A stretch of DNA of 50,532 bases from Acidobacteria bacterium RIFCSPLOWO2_02_FULL_61_28 (lineage in GTDB: Bacteria > Acidobacteriota > Terriglobia > 2-12-FULL-54-10). Below, piece by piece: positions 24,781 to 34,895 of this stretch. The DNA lies in contig MEKR01000053.1 in NCBI GenBank assembly GCA_001767035.1, positions 17,474 to 68,005 on the forward strand. Reading direction: 5' to 3'. Every line of letters starts with the position of its first letter. The stretch's first letter is position 1. Below the pieces are notes generated by a model. That model was not told the origin of the DNA. It did not search any database and saw only the letters and a program-made list of their open reading frames with translations. Position numbers and translations under genes: made by a program.

Positions 24781-27462
24781 CTACAGTTTCCGGCTCACCC
24801 GCATCACGTCCTGGACTTCGGTGCGGCGGGCCATGAAACCGAACTGCTGAGCCAGCGCGAGCATTGGCTCGTTGGCGGTGAGCACATCGCCGTGGATTTC
24901 GGCGACCCCGCGGTCTTTGGCGTAGCCGAGCATCCGCTCCAGGAAATGCCGCCCGAGGCCCTGGTGCTGCCAGGGGTCGCCGACGACCACGGCGAACTCC
25001 GCGCTCTGCCAGTCCGATTCCACCACCAGGCGGGCCGTCCCGATGAGGCGCTCCGTCGGGCCGTCCTGACACAGCGCCACCAGCGAAATCTCCCGGTCAT
25101 AATCAATGTTGCAGGTGCGGATCAATTGCTCGTGGGTCATTTGCCGGATCAACCCGAAGAAGCGCATGTGGATGGTGTTGATCGAGAAGGTCGTGAACAG
25201 CTCCACCATCAGCGGCTCGTCTTCCGGGCGGATGGGGCGGAGAAAGACCGGCGTTCCGTTCTTGAGCGTCCAGCGCGACTCGTACTGCCGGGGATAGGGG
25301 CTGATGGCGAGCGGCGTCCGCTCGACGCCTTCCGGGTAGAGCGCAATGCGGCCGTCCAGAGCCAGCACCTTCCCCGCGCCGATCCAGAGCGGATTCACAT
25401 CCACTTCTTTGATCGCGGAATGGTTGAGGACGAGCGTCGAGAAGCGCACCAGGATTTCTTCGATCTGCGCGACGCTCCATTCCAAACCCGCTCCGGGACG
25501 GGTCAGCGCCGCGTAGAGTTTGGTGGACTCAATCAGCCGGCGCGCGACGGTGCGGTTCATCGGCGGAAGGCCGAGCGCGCGGTCGCGGAAGACCTCGACG
25601 AGCGTTCCACCCGTGCCGAACACGATCACCGGGCCGAACTGGTCATCCACCGTGCAACCGATGATGGCCTCCAGGCCGCGCTCAGAGATCATCGGCTGGA
25701 CCGAGACGCCCTCGAAGATCCCCTGCGGCGCCGCTTGCCTCGAGACTTCCTCCAGGGCGCGGAAGGCCGCGCGGACCGCGCGCTCCTCCATCAAGTTGAG
25801 CCGCACGCCTCCCACCGCCGCCTTGTGCGTGATGGTGGTCGAGTAAACTTTGAGCACCACGGGGTAGCCGAATCGCTGCGCGAGCGCCACCGCCTCGTCT
25901 TCGGTCCTGGCGACGCGGGTCTCGACCACCGGGATGCCATAAGACGCAAAGACCTGTTTCGACTCAACTTCCGTCGCGAGCAGCCGGCCGCTGCGGCGCA
26001 AGGTTCGCAAGACATCTTCTACTGCTTCGGGGTTCTCGCCTTCCTCGCGGACGACCGCCGGAGTCTCGTACTGAAGCTCGAGGTTCTGGGCGTACTCGTG
26101 CATGTAGAGAAAGGCCCGGACGGCGCTCTCGGGCGTGTCGAAGTTGGGGATGCCCGCGCGGTTGAACAGGTCAATGCCGCCCTGCACCGTGGCCGCTCCC
26201 ATCCAACTGACAAGCAGCGGCCGGTGAAAGGAGTCCTTGATCGCAACGACGCTTTCGGCGGTCTGAGTCGGATCGGTCATGCCCTGCGGCGTCAGGATGG
26301 CGAGAAAGCCGTCGGGATTGGGGTCGGCGTTGCAGATTTCGAGGACCTGGCGATAGGTGGCAGGCGTGGCGTCGCCGAGGATGTCCAGCGGGTTGCCGCC
26401 GCTCCAGTATGGGGGGAGAATCTGCCGGAGGCGCTGCCGGGTTTCCTCAGCGAGCGGGGCGATCTGGCCTCCCTGGATCGCAATCGCGTCCCCGGCCAAA
26501 ACCGCCGGCCCCCCGGCGTTGCTGATCACGAGAAGCTTGTTGCCCTTGGGAAGTGGCTGCGAGGCGAGCACCTCGGCCATGCCGAAGAGTTCCGAGAGTT
26601 CGCGGACGCGCAGGACTCCGGCCCGCCGGAAGGCGGCGTCGCAGACCTCATCGGAGCCGGTCAAAGCGCCGGTGTGAGAGATCGCGGCGCGCTCGCCCGC
26701 TTTCGACCGCCCCGCCTTGACGACGATGATGGGCTTGGTCCGGGCCACCTGCCGCGCCGCGCTCATGAACCGCCGGGCGTCCCCGACCGACTCGATATAG
26801 AGCAGAATGCTCCGGGTCGAGGAGTCCTCGCCGAGATAGTCAAGCAGGTCGGCGAAGTCCACGTCCACCATCGCGCCGAGCGAGACCAGGCGGCTGAAAC
26901 CGACGCGGGCCTTGACCGACCAATCGAGAATTCCGGTGATGAGCGCGCCGCTCTGGCTCACCAGAGCCAGCCGCCCCGGCAGCGCGTTTCCAGCGGCAAA
27001 CGTGGCGTTCAGGTTGGCGAGCGGGCTGATCACGCCAAGGCAGTTGGGACCCACCAGGCGCGTCGCGGAGGATTTCACCAGCGCCCGGAGCTGCTCTTCG
27101 AGCGCCTTGCCTTGCTCGCCCAGCTCGCCGAAGCCGGCCGTCTGGATGATGACGACCGGAACCTTTGCCGCGATACATTCCTTAAAAATGTCGAGAACGC
27201 GGTGGGCCGATGTGCAGATCAGCGCAAGCTCGATCGGCTCGGGGACTTCCCGCAGGCTCGGAAAACTGCGGATGCCGAGCACCGCTTTGTGGCTCGGGTT
27301 GACGGGATAGATCACGCCGGCGAAGCCGCCGCCGAGCAGGTTCTTCATCACCTGATGGCCAACCTTGCCCGGCGTGGCGCTCGCCCCAATCACGGCCACC
27401 GAGGCCGGGGAAAACAGCGGGTCGAGCGAATGCCGGCTGTGGCGGAGGAGTTCTTTGAACAA
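24781..27462 (-). CDS. NDP-forming acyl-CoA synthetase fused to GNAT acetyltransferase
   Basis: An 893-residue fusion with the Pat/PatZ (YfiQ) layout: CoA-binding domain (about 13-140, SVAVIGASATPGKVG), ligase-type domain with ISHTGALTGSDEV (about 145-460), ATP-grasp domain (about 490-700) and a C-terminal GNAT domain (about 735-890, with WQHQGLGRHFLERML as acetyl-CoA loop). Pat enzymes acetylate lysines, for example of acetyl-CoA synthetase. Here His263 in SHTGALTG, the phosphorylated His of active ADP-forming synthetases and lost in PatZ, is present, so both activities are possible. Start is TTG at 27462, 9 nt after the amidohydrolase stop. Confidence 0.88.
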   Translation of the reverse strand: MFKELLRHSRHSLDPLFSPASVAVIGASATPGKVGHQVMKNLLGGGFAGVIYPVNPSHKAVLGIRSFPSLREVPEPIELALICTSAHRVLDIFKECIAAKVPVVIIQTAGFGELGEQGKALEEQLRALVKSSATRLVGPNCLGVISPLANLNATFAAGNALPGRLALVSQSGALITGILDWSVKARVGFSRLVSLGAMVDVDFADLLDYLGEDSSTRSILLYIESVGDARRFMSAARQVARTKPIIVVKAGRSKAGERAAISHTGALTGSDEVCDAAFRRAGVLRVRELSELFGMAEVLASQPLPKGNKLLVISNAGGPAVLAGDAIAIQGGQIAPLAEETRQRLRQILPPYWSGGNPLDILGDATPATYRQVLEICNADPNPDGFLAILTPQGMTDPTQTAESVVAIKDSFHRPLLVSWMGAATVQGGIDLFNRAGIPNFDTPESAVRAFLYMHEYAQNLELQYETPAVVREEGENPEAVEDVLRTLRRSGRLLATEVESKQVFASYGIPVVETRVARTEDEAVALAQRFGYPVVLKVYSTTITHKAAVGGVRLNLMEERAVRAAFRALEEVSRQAAPQGIFEGVSVQPMISERGLEAIIGCTVDDQFGPVIVFGTGGTLVEVFRDRALGLPPMNRTVARRLIESTKLYAALTRPGAGLEWSVAQIEEILVRFSTLVLNHSAIKEVDVNPLWIGAGKVLALDGRIALYPEGVERTPLAISPYPRQYESRWTLKNGTPVFLRPIRPEDEPLMVELFTTFSINTIHMRFFGLIRQMTHEQLIRTCNIDYDREISLVALCQDGPTERLIGTARLVVESDWQSAEFAVVVGDPWQHQGLGRHFLERMLGYAKDRGVAEIHGDVLTANEPMLALAQQFGFMARRTEVQDVMRVSRKL

Positions 27463-27471
27463 CTTGTGCCT

Positions 27472-29289
27472 CTACTTAAACTTCACATACAGATTCATCG
27501 AGTTGGTTTTGCCCCAGCCGGGCTTGGCGTGGGCCACTTGAATTGAAATGGTTCCGGCCTGGGCCACCAGGTCGGCGGGGACGGTGGCCCGCAGCTCAGA
27601 CGGACTCACCACCTCGGTGCGCAGCCAGCGGTCGCCCGCTTGAATCACGGCGGTCGAGACAAATTCGCGCCCCTTGACCGTCAAGGTAAACGCACCGCTC
27701 CCTTCGGTCACTAGTTGCGGAGAGATGGAGGTGATCAACTCCGGCGTGTCGCTCAACGGCTCCTTGCCTGGAAAAGTCAGCCAGCTCTCCCCAGGATTCG
27801 GAATGGGATTGACAAAATCGTAGTGGTAGCCGACCGGCAGCCAGCGGCCCGCCTGCATCACGCGCTCGACTTGCTTGAAGGCCGTAATATCGTCGAGCGG
27901 GTTGCGGTTGAGCACCAGCAGGTCGGCGATCTTTCCTTTCTCGAGTGTTCCCAAGTCCTTCCCCTTGCCGAGCGTTTCCGCCGGTATCTTTGTGGCAAAC
28001 TGCATGGCCTGCATCGGCTTGACGCCCGCGTCCACCAGAAGCTGCAATTCCCGACGCGTGGCCACGCCGGGCATCATGGTGGCGTGCCAGATGGAACTGG
28101 TGTCCGGCCCGACAATGATCTTCCCGCCCGCGTCCACGAACGTCTTGATGAACCACTGGTAGTTGCGATACCCCTGCTTCATGAGCGCCAGCTCATCCGG
28201 CGTCAGTTTGTCGAGGAGCGTGTAGTCGAGGATATTCGTCCGGATCACCTCCGGAATGTAGTGCAAATTCGGGTTGTTCAGCAGCTCCAGGTCTTCCCTG
28301 TAATACTCCTGGACACGGTCGTTGACGTGCCGGAAGACATAAATCTGGCAGCCTTCGATATAGACCTGCTTCTGGACCATCAGCTTGATCAGGTCTTGCG
28401 CCATGCTGCGATCCATCTTGCCGAAGAGCATCAGGCGGCGCGGGTCTTCGAGCCACAGCCAGTATTCGGTGAGGTCGGGATTGGGACCGTTGGTTTTCGA
28501 CTCGTTCCAGGCGGAGACTTTCGGAAAGACCACGCGGCTGCGGCCCTGGTCAATCACGCGCCAGGCGGGAAGCTCCTTCTCCAGGACCTCCGGCTTGACC
28601 GTATCCAGCTCGATGCCCGTCGAGTGCGTCAACCCGTTGGTTCCGGCCTCGATCGCTTGCCGGGCCGTGATGCCGAAGTGCCCCTCGACGATCTTCCCCG
28701 CCCGGTGCGCCTCTTCCGCGATAACCTTCAGGAGATCGGGCGGGGTCATCGTGTAGACTTTGATGAAGTCGGCGCCGCGCTGAATCAAGTCGAGGGTCCT
28801 GCGCCGGGCCTCGTCCGGAGTCCCGTAGAAATCAATGGACTGGATGCGCAGGAACATCCGCGGACCGAGAATCTTGCCCTTGCTGACGCCGTCGCGCTGC
28901 GCCTCGATCCACGGGCTGCCTTCCTGCGCCCAGCCGGATGTTACGCCGTTCGAGATCAGCAGTTCCGGAAACCAACTCTTGTAGTGCAGGTGCTTGTCCC
29001 ACAGTCCCGGCACGATAAACTTTCCCGATACGTCTATCACCTCCGCTCCCGGCGGTGTGGCGATGCCTTGGCCGATATTCTCAATGCGTTCCCCCCGCAC
29101 GACGATCACTGCGTTGGGCATCGGCGGCGCGCCGGTGGCGTCAATCACTGTCCCGCCGCGCAGGACCGTGACCTGCCCCTGGGCAAGTACGCGCGGGATC
29201 GTCCGCAGAAACAATGCCGCGCACAGCACCGCAGCCAACCCTAGCCACAGCTTTTGCCTAAACGGTAACGACAATGTTCCGGGTTTCAT
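27472..29289 (-). CDS. Secreted amidohydrolase with C-terminal IPT/Ig-like domain
   Basis: A 605-residue protein. ATG 29287-29289 follows AAGGAG. The N-terminus has a signal peptide (LWLGLAAVLCAALFL, cleavage near VLAQ), so it is exported. The metal-dependent hydrolase core has GGTVIDATG, VPGLWDKHLHY (HxH), IVEGHFG, GLTHSTGIE and a later IVGPDTSS, followed by GTLEKGKIADLLVLNRNPL of the composite beta-domain. After about residue 520 a separate beta-rich stretch (ITSISPQLVTEGSGAFTLTV and on) reads like an IPT/TIG domain. The substrate is unknown. It is probably co-transcribed with the acyltransferase gene downstream. Confidence 0.88.
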   Translation of the reverse strand: MKPGTLSLPFRQKLWLGLAAVLCAALFLRTIPRVLAQGQVTVLRGGTVIDATGAPPMPNAVIVVRGERIENIGQGIATPPGAEVIDVSGKFIVPGLWDKHLHYKSWFPELLISNGVTSGWAQEGSPWIEAQRDGVSKGKILGPRMFLRIQSIDFYGTPDEARRRTLDLIQRGADFIKVYTMTPPDLLKVIAEEAHRAGKIVEGHFGITARQAIEAGTNGLTHSTGIELDTVKPEVLEKELPAWRVIDQGRSRVVFPKVSAWNESKTNGPNPDLTEYWLWLEDPRRLMLFGKMDRSMAQDLIKLMVQKQVYIEGCQIYVFRHVNDRVQEYYREDLELLNNPNLHYIPEVIRTNILDYTLLDKLTPDELALMKQGYRNYQWFIKTFVDAGGKIIVGPDTSSIWHATMMPGVATRRELQLLVDAGVKPMQAMQFATKIPAETLGKGKDLGTLEKGKIADLLVLNRNPLDDITAFKQVERVMQAGRWLPVGYHYDFVNPIPNPGESWLTFPGKEPLSDTPELITSISPQLVTEGSGAFTLTVKGREFVSTAVIQAGDRWLRTEVVSPSELRATVPADLVAQAGTISIQVAHAKPGWGKTNSMNLYVKFK

Positions 29290-29459
29290 GGTTTTGCTCC
29301 TTCTCGGCGTGACCAACTCGCTTCATGATACTACACGTTGCTCGCGTCGGCGCGGATTGATCCCACATTGTCATGGTGGAATCTTCTTTCCGTTTGCCAG
29401 TCCCCCGCCGGGTAGTGTCTCAGTTTCCGTTGGCGCAATTTCGCTGTTCTTTTCCGCAG

Positions 29460-29638
29460 CCCAGGCGTTTACGCCTGGGTCCCTGGAGGCACGTGATTAG
29501 TTTTCAGCCCGCTTCAGCGGGCTTTTGAAAGGGGGCTTCCGCCACCGTCGCAGCAAGGGCTGAAGGTAAAAAGCAGGAAGGCCGCTAAAGCGGCCCGTAA
29601 ATAAAATATCGCCGTGAACCCCGGCCTGAAGGCCGGGG
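29460..29638. repeat. Cluster of four intergenic hairpins
   Basis: Perfect palindromic stems at 29460-29479 (CCCAGGCG/CGCCTGGG), 29506-29523 (AGCCCGCT/AGCGGGCT), 29580-29595 (GGCCGCT/AGCGGCC) and 29619-29638 (CCCCGGCC/GGCCGGGG). These are REP-like and related in style to the hairpins inside the MITE-like elements, but no clear TA-bounded ends are seen. The gap 29290-29993 holds this cluster and the small-RNA unit after it. Confidence 0.75.
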
Positions 29639-29693
29639 CTAGAGAAAATGAGCTGCCTGCTCAAACTCAGACAATACTTCCCGCCAGTTTCGC

Positions 29694-29723
29694 TTGACAG
29701 AAGGGCGGGCGTGTCGCTAAGAT
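29694..29723 (+). promoter_or_regulatory. Strong sigma-70-type promoter
   Basis: TTGACA (29694-29699), 18-nt spacer, TAAGAT (29718-29723). The -35 is a perfect match. It is followed within about 30 nt by an intrinsic terminator and no convincing ORF. Confidence 0.6.
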
Positions 29724-29729
29724 GTCTTC

Positions 29730-29785
29730 GGGTGCGGTAAGGACCCGGCAGATAGGCCGAGCGAAATGGCTCGGCCTTTTGGCTT
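29730..29785 (+). ncRNA. Candidate small RNA
   Basis: Inferred transcript of about 55 nt between the promoter at 29694-29723 and the terminator at 29755-29784. It contains a short hairpin CGGGT...ACCCG before the terminator stem. I do not recognise a riboswitch or known RNA family in it. It could be a free sRNA or an attenuated leader for the downstream gene at 29994. Confidence 0.4.
29755..29784 (+). terminator. Intrinsic terminator
   Basis: Perfect 8-bp stem GGCCGAGC/GCTCGGCC (29755-29762 and 29769-29776) with a 6-nt loop, followed by TTTT and TTTTT. Classical Rho-independent form on the plus strand. Confidence 0.75.
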
Positions 29786-29993
29786 TTTGGAAGAGAGGAC
29801 GAAATATGCAAAACTACCAAACGAAGCCAGCAAGTCCTTTGTTTGCAACACGAGTTTATTTTTCTTCGCTAAATATTCGCCTTTCCCGGCGAATTCGCAT
29901 CAGGACGACAACTGGGCCGCTCCGCCCCCCTTGCAGGCCCCTTGCAGGCGAACGGAAACTTCTAGGATAATTGCTGATTGCTAAGGAAAACCT

Positions 29994-30278
29994 ATGGGCA
30001 CAAAGACAGCCGCATCTCCCGATCTGAAGAGACTGCTCGGCCAGGCGGTCGAGGACTTGAGCGTAACCGATCGCTTGCAGTACGCCAACACCTGGGTCGC
30101 CTTCCGAGTCTACAGTCCTCCGCACAAAGTGACCCGCGACGGGGTCGAATACGTGGACGTGCGGCTGCGGAGGATCGAAGCGGCCGGCCACAGTGTCGAG
30201 GAGTTGATCGCCGAACTGCGCCGCCGCACCCTCGACCCGATGGAATTCGAGTTCACTCCCTTGAAGCCCCCGTACTAG
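29994..30278 (+). CDS. Conserved-looking small hypothetical protein
   Basis: A 94-residue cytoplasmic protein, no membrane segment. AAGGA lies 7 nt before the ATG, and codon usage is like the neighbours, so it is probably real. The C-terminal two thirds (RLQYANTWVAFRVYSPP, VDVRLRRIEAAGHSVEELIA) look like a small alpha/beta domain. I do not recognise a family and no function is offered. Confidence 0.65.
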   Translation: MGTKTAASPDLKRLLGQAVEDLSVTDRLQYANTWVAFRVYSPPHKVTRDGVEYVDVRLRRIEAAGHSVEELIAELRRRTLDPMEFEFTPLKPPY

Positions 30279-30316
30279 TGAAGACAGGAGTCAGGAGTCA
30301 GAATCGCGGGGGAAGA

Positions 30317-30371
30317 GCAGATCCTTCGCGGAGTTTACCCTGAGCGAAGTCGAAGGGCTCAGGATGACAGC
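30317..30371. repeat. GATCCTTCG...CAGGATGACA dispersed repeat
   Basis: AGCAGATCCTTCGC, then CCCTGAGCGAAGTCGAAGGG (self-complementary arms CCCT/AGGG) and CTCAGGATGACAGCA. Same family as the repeats at 8875, 22581 and 47791. Confidence 0.65.
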
Positions 30372-30398
30372 ACAGGGGAGTCGGAAAAGAGAACAGTC

Positions 30399-32384
<1,986 letters not shown>

Positions 32385-32418
32385 CGATACTGCACCTACC
32401 CATACGGGAGGGAGAGCC

Positions 32419-32877
32419 ATGTTGCAAGAAGGCCAACCCGCCCCGGCCTTTGAATTGCCGGACGAGCAGAACCAAACAGTGAAGCTCAAAGACTTTCTCG
32501 GGCATCCGCTGGTCTTCTTCTTTTTTCCCAAGGCGGACACGCCCGGCTGAACGGCGGAAGCAAGCGGGTTCCGCGATGCCTACAAATCCTTTCAGAAGCT
32601 GGGGGCGGTGATTGTTGGGATCAGCGCCGATTCTCCCTCGGCCCAGGATAAATTCAAGAAGAAATACAATCTTCCCTTCCCCTTGCTCTGCGACGTGGAC
32701 CGCAAAGTGGCCGAGGCCTACGGTGTGCTGAAGGAAAGGAACATGTACGGCAAGACGGTCCTCGGCATCGAGCGCACGACGTTCCTCATTGACGCCGCCG
32801 GACGAATCCAGAAGATTTTCCCAAAGGTCAAAGTGGACGGCCACGCCGAGGAAGTGCTGGCGGCGCTGAACGAATGA
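32419..32877 (+). CDS. bcp: Bcp/PrxQ-type peroxiredoxin with in-frame UGA (probable selenocysteine)
   Basis: A 152-residue thiol peroxidase of the PrxQ family, reducing peroxides in the cytoplasm. The ATG at 32419 follows GGAGGGAGA. The sequence FFFFPKADTPG is followed by TGA (32548-32550, codon 44) and then TAEASGFRD: the stop is exactly where PrxQ has its peroxidatic Cys (TPGCT). The frame continues without other stops through VIVGISADSP, LPFPLLCDVD and RTTFLIDAAGRI to TGA at 32875. A SECIS-like stem-loop follows the UGA. The resolving Cys five residues on is Ser, so this would be a 1-Sec enzyme. Selenocysteine is inferred; sel genes are not in the window. Confidence 0.88.
32545..32580 (+). 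promoter_or_regulatory. SECIS-like stem-loop at the UGA codon
   Basis: GGC (32545-32547) can pair with GCC (32578-32580), then an internal loop containing UGA, then a perfect stem GCGGAA (32554-32559)/TTCCGC (32569-32574) closed by the 9-nt loop GCAAGCGGG. The apical stem starts 3 nt after UGA, the position of bacterial SECIS elements read by SelB. Confidence 0.6.
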
Positions 32878-33000
32878 GCCACGGAGCCACAGAGGCGAAG
32901 CAGAAGATGCAGACGAAGAAACGGAAGCTGAGGAAGTTATCCTCTGCCTCCTATGTCTCCATTGTTTCCTCTGCTTCGTGTCTCCGTGCCTCTGTGATTT
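32878..33000. repeat. CACAGAGGC-type inverted intergenic repeat
   Basis: GCCACGGAGCCACAGAGGCG and AAGCAGAAG at the left answer TCTGCTTCGTGTCTCCGTGC and CTCTGTGA at the right in inverted form. Fills the gap between the peroxiredoxin and the AAA ATPase. Confidence 0.55.
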
Positions 33001-33007
33001 GCTCCCC

Positions 33008-34168
33008 ATGAAAACCGCTACCGCAGCCGTGTTACGGTTCACTCACCTCGGCCTGGAGAACTGGCGGAACTTCACCCGCGTAGATGTGGAGCTTCCGCGC
33101 CGGGCGTTTCTGGTCGGAGCCAACGCCTCGGGCAAATCCAATCTGCTCGATGTCTTCCGCTTTCTTCATGACATTGTCTCCGTCGGGGGCGGCTTTCAGG
33201 CGGCCGTGCGCAAGCGGGGTGGAGTCTCGCGGCTTCGTTGCCTCGCCGCGCGGCGCTATCCGGAGATTGCCATTACGGTAAACATCGGGAGCGATGCCGA
33301 CGAACACGCTTGGGAGTACGAACTGCGCTTCACGCACGACAAACTCCAACGGCCGGTCATTCAAAAAGAACAGGTCCGCCGAAACAGAATTGTCCTGTTA
33401 GACCGTCCGCTTCCGGAGGACCGCAAGGACCCGGAGCGTCTGACTCAAACCTACCTGGAGCAGGTCAATGTGAACCAACCGTTTCGGACGGTAGCCGAAT
33501 TCTTCAGCACCGTCCGCTATTTGCATATCGTGCCGCAACTGGTGCGCGACCCGGACCGTTCTTCCGGACGTCGGGATGATCCCTACGGCGGCGACTTTTT
33601 GGAGCGAGTCGCCCGCACTTCGGCAAAGACCCGCGCCGCCCGATTGCGGCGCATTCGTGGTGCTTTGCGGGTGGCTGTGCCGCAACTGGAGGAGCTGGAA
33701 TTCTGCCGCGATGCCCGCGGCGCTCCGCACCTGCGCGCGCACTGCGAACACTGGCGGCCGTCGGGAGCGTGGCAGACCGAAGAACAGCTCTCCGACGGCA
33801 CGCTCCGGCTGATGGGCCTGCTCTGGGCGATGCTCGACGGGACCGGCCCGCTGCTGCTCGAAGAGCCGGAAATGTCCCTCCACCCGGATGTCGCCCGGCT
33901 CATCCCCCAAATGCTCGCGCGCGTGGAGCAGCGGATGAGCCGTCAAGTGCTCGTCAGCACGCACTCGACGGATATCTTGCAGGACGAAGGAATCGGGCTG
34001 GACGAATTGCTTCTGCTGGAGCCGGGAGCGGAAGGGACCTCGATCCGGCCTGCCGGCGATTTCGCTGAAATCAAGGCGATGCTCCAGGGCGGGACCAGCC
34101 TGGCCGAGGCCGCCCTTCCCCGAACGGGTCCTCCGAAAGCCCTGCAACTCACCTTATTCGGAGGATGA
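33008..34168 (+). CDS. AAA_21/RloA-like ATPase
   Basis: A 386-residue SMC/ABC-type ATPase of the AAA_21 class. Walker A is GANASGKSN near residue 37 after LRFTHLGLENWRNF; the ABC-like signature is QLSDGTLRLMGLLWA, Walker B LLLEEPEMSLHPDV, and the H-loop VSTHSTDIL. Such proteins are the motor half of OLD-, RloA- or PARIS-like two-part systems. The TOPRIM-like gene follows after 3 nt with its GGAGG inside this gene's end, so the pair is coupled. Function as defence is inference. ATG at 33008 is used; an upstream in-frame start would begin inside the repeat. Confidence 0.85.
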   Translation: MKTATAAVLRFTHLGLENWRNFTRVDVELPRRAFLVGANASGKSNLLDVFRFLHDIVSVGGGFQAAVRKRGGVSRLRCLAARRYPEIAITVNIGSDADEHAWEYELRFTHDKLQRPVIQKEQVRRNRIVLLDRPLPEDRKDPERLTQTYLEQVNVNQPFRTVAEFFSTVRYLHIVPQLVRDPDRSSGRRDDPYGGDFLERVARTSAKTRAARLRRIRGALRVAVPQLEELEFCRDARGAPHLRAHCEHWRPSGAWQTEEQLSDGTLRLMGLLWAMLDGTGPLLLEEPEMSLHPDVARLIPQMLARVEQRMSRQVLVSTHSTDILQDEGIGLDELLLLEPGAEGTSIRPAGDFAEIKAMLQGGTSLAEAALPRTGPPKALQLTLFGG

Positions 34169-34171
34169 ATC

Positions 34172-34816
34172 GTGAGCGCGTCGGACCGCGTCGTGATCTC
34201 CGGGGCGGTCGAAGGTCTAGTGGATGAGACGGTGCTGCGAGCCCTGATCCGGCACGTCGGCGCCGTCCCCGGACCGTTCTACGGCCGGCACGGGAAGGAA
34301 TATCTGCGGAAAAACTGGGGCGGCTACAACCAGGCCGCCCGGTCCGCGCCCTGGGTCGTTCTGGTGGACCTCGATCAGGACGCCGGGTGCGTGCCACCCT
34401 TTCGAGCAACCTGGGTTCCCAACCCCGCTCCGCTGATGTGCTTCCGCGTGGCCGTGCGAGAGATCGAGGCATGGCTGCTTTCTGACCGCGAACGGCTGGC
34501 GCACTTTCTGGGAATCCCACCCGGGATGATTCCAAGACACGCGGAATCCTTATCCGACCCCAAGCGGACGATGGTGGACCTGGCGCGCCATTCGCGCCGC
34601 GGCGACATCCGCCGCGAGATGGTGCCTCACCACGGAAGTGGTCGCGTCGTCGGACCCGCCTACAATTCCCGCCTGACGGAGTTTGTCAGGAATCGAAGAG
34701 GGGGTTGGCGGCCGGAAGTCGCCGCCCAGTCATCGGAAAGCCTGCGCCGCTGCGTGCGCTGCCTGGGCCGGCTGGTGCGCGAAGCCCGGCTGAATCCGCA
34801 AACACCGCATCCATAA
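34172..34816 (+). CDS. TOPRIM-like DUF4276-type protein
   Basis: A 214-residue protein with GTG start and GGAGG 7 nt upstream. VVISGAVEGLVDETVLRALI supplies the conserved Glu of a TOPRIM fold; WVVLVDLDQDAG supplies the DxD; FRVAVREIEAWLLSDRE is the DUF4276 hallmark. In OLD-family proteins the ATPase and TOPRIM nuclease are one chain; here they are split, as in AriA/AriB or similar pairs. Probably a metal-dependent nuclease controlled by the preceding ATPase. The C-terminal 60 residues are Arg-rich. Confidence 0.78.
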   Translation: MSASDRVVISGAVEGLVDETVLRALIRHVGAVPGPFYGRHGKEYLRKNWGGYNQAARSAPWVVLVDLDQDAGCVPPFRATWVPNPAPLMCFRVAVREIEAWLLSDRERLAHFLGIPPGMIPRHAESLSDPKRTMVDLARHSRRGDIRREMVPHHGSGRVVGPAYNSRLTEFVRNRRGGWRPEVAAQSSESLRRCVRCLGRLVREARLNPQTPHP

Positions 34817-34895
34817 AGCTACGGCACCGCATCCGAATTTCTGCGAGAGGAAAACGCAGGGGGGATTCTGCGCCACGCTTGCAAGCCGAGGAGCG

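Noticed and set aside
24892-27546. Very long plus-strand open frame opposite the acyl-CoA synthetase/GNAT gene
   Set aside because: Arg/His/Asp-rich composition typical of the antisense of a GC-rich gene; the minus strand carries clear domains.
29722-29970. Plus-strand frame of 82 codons inside the small-RNA region
   Set aside because: It runs through the terminator, has no ribosome site and its residues look like translated spacer.
32551-32877. Treating the peroxiredoxin as a pseudogene or as a short gene starting at 32608
   Set aside because: The only stop is TGA exactly at the catalytic Cys codon, the rest is intact, and a SECIS-like hairpin follows.
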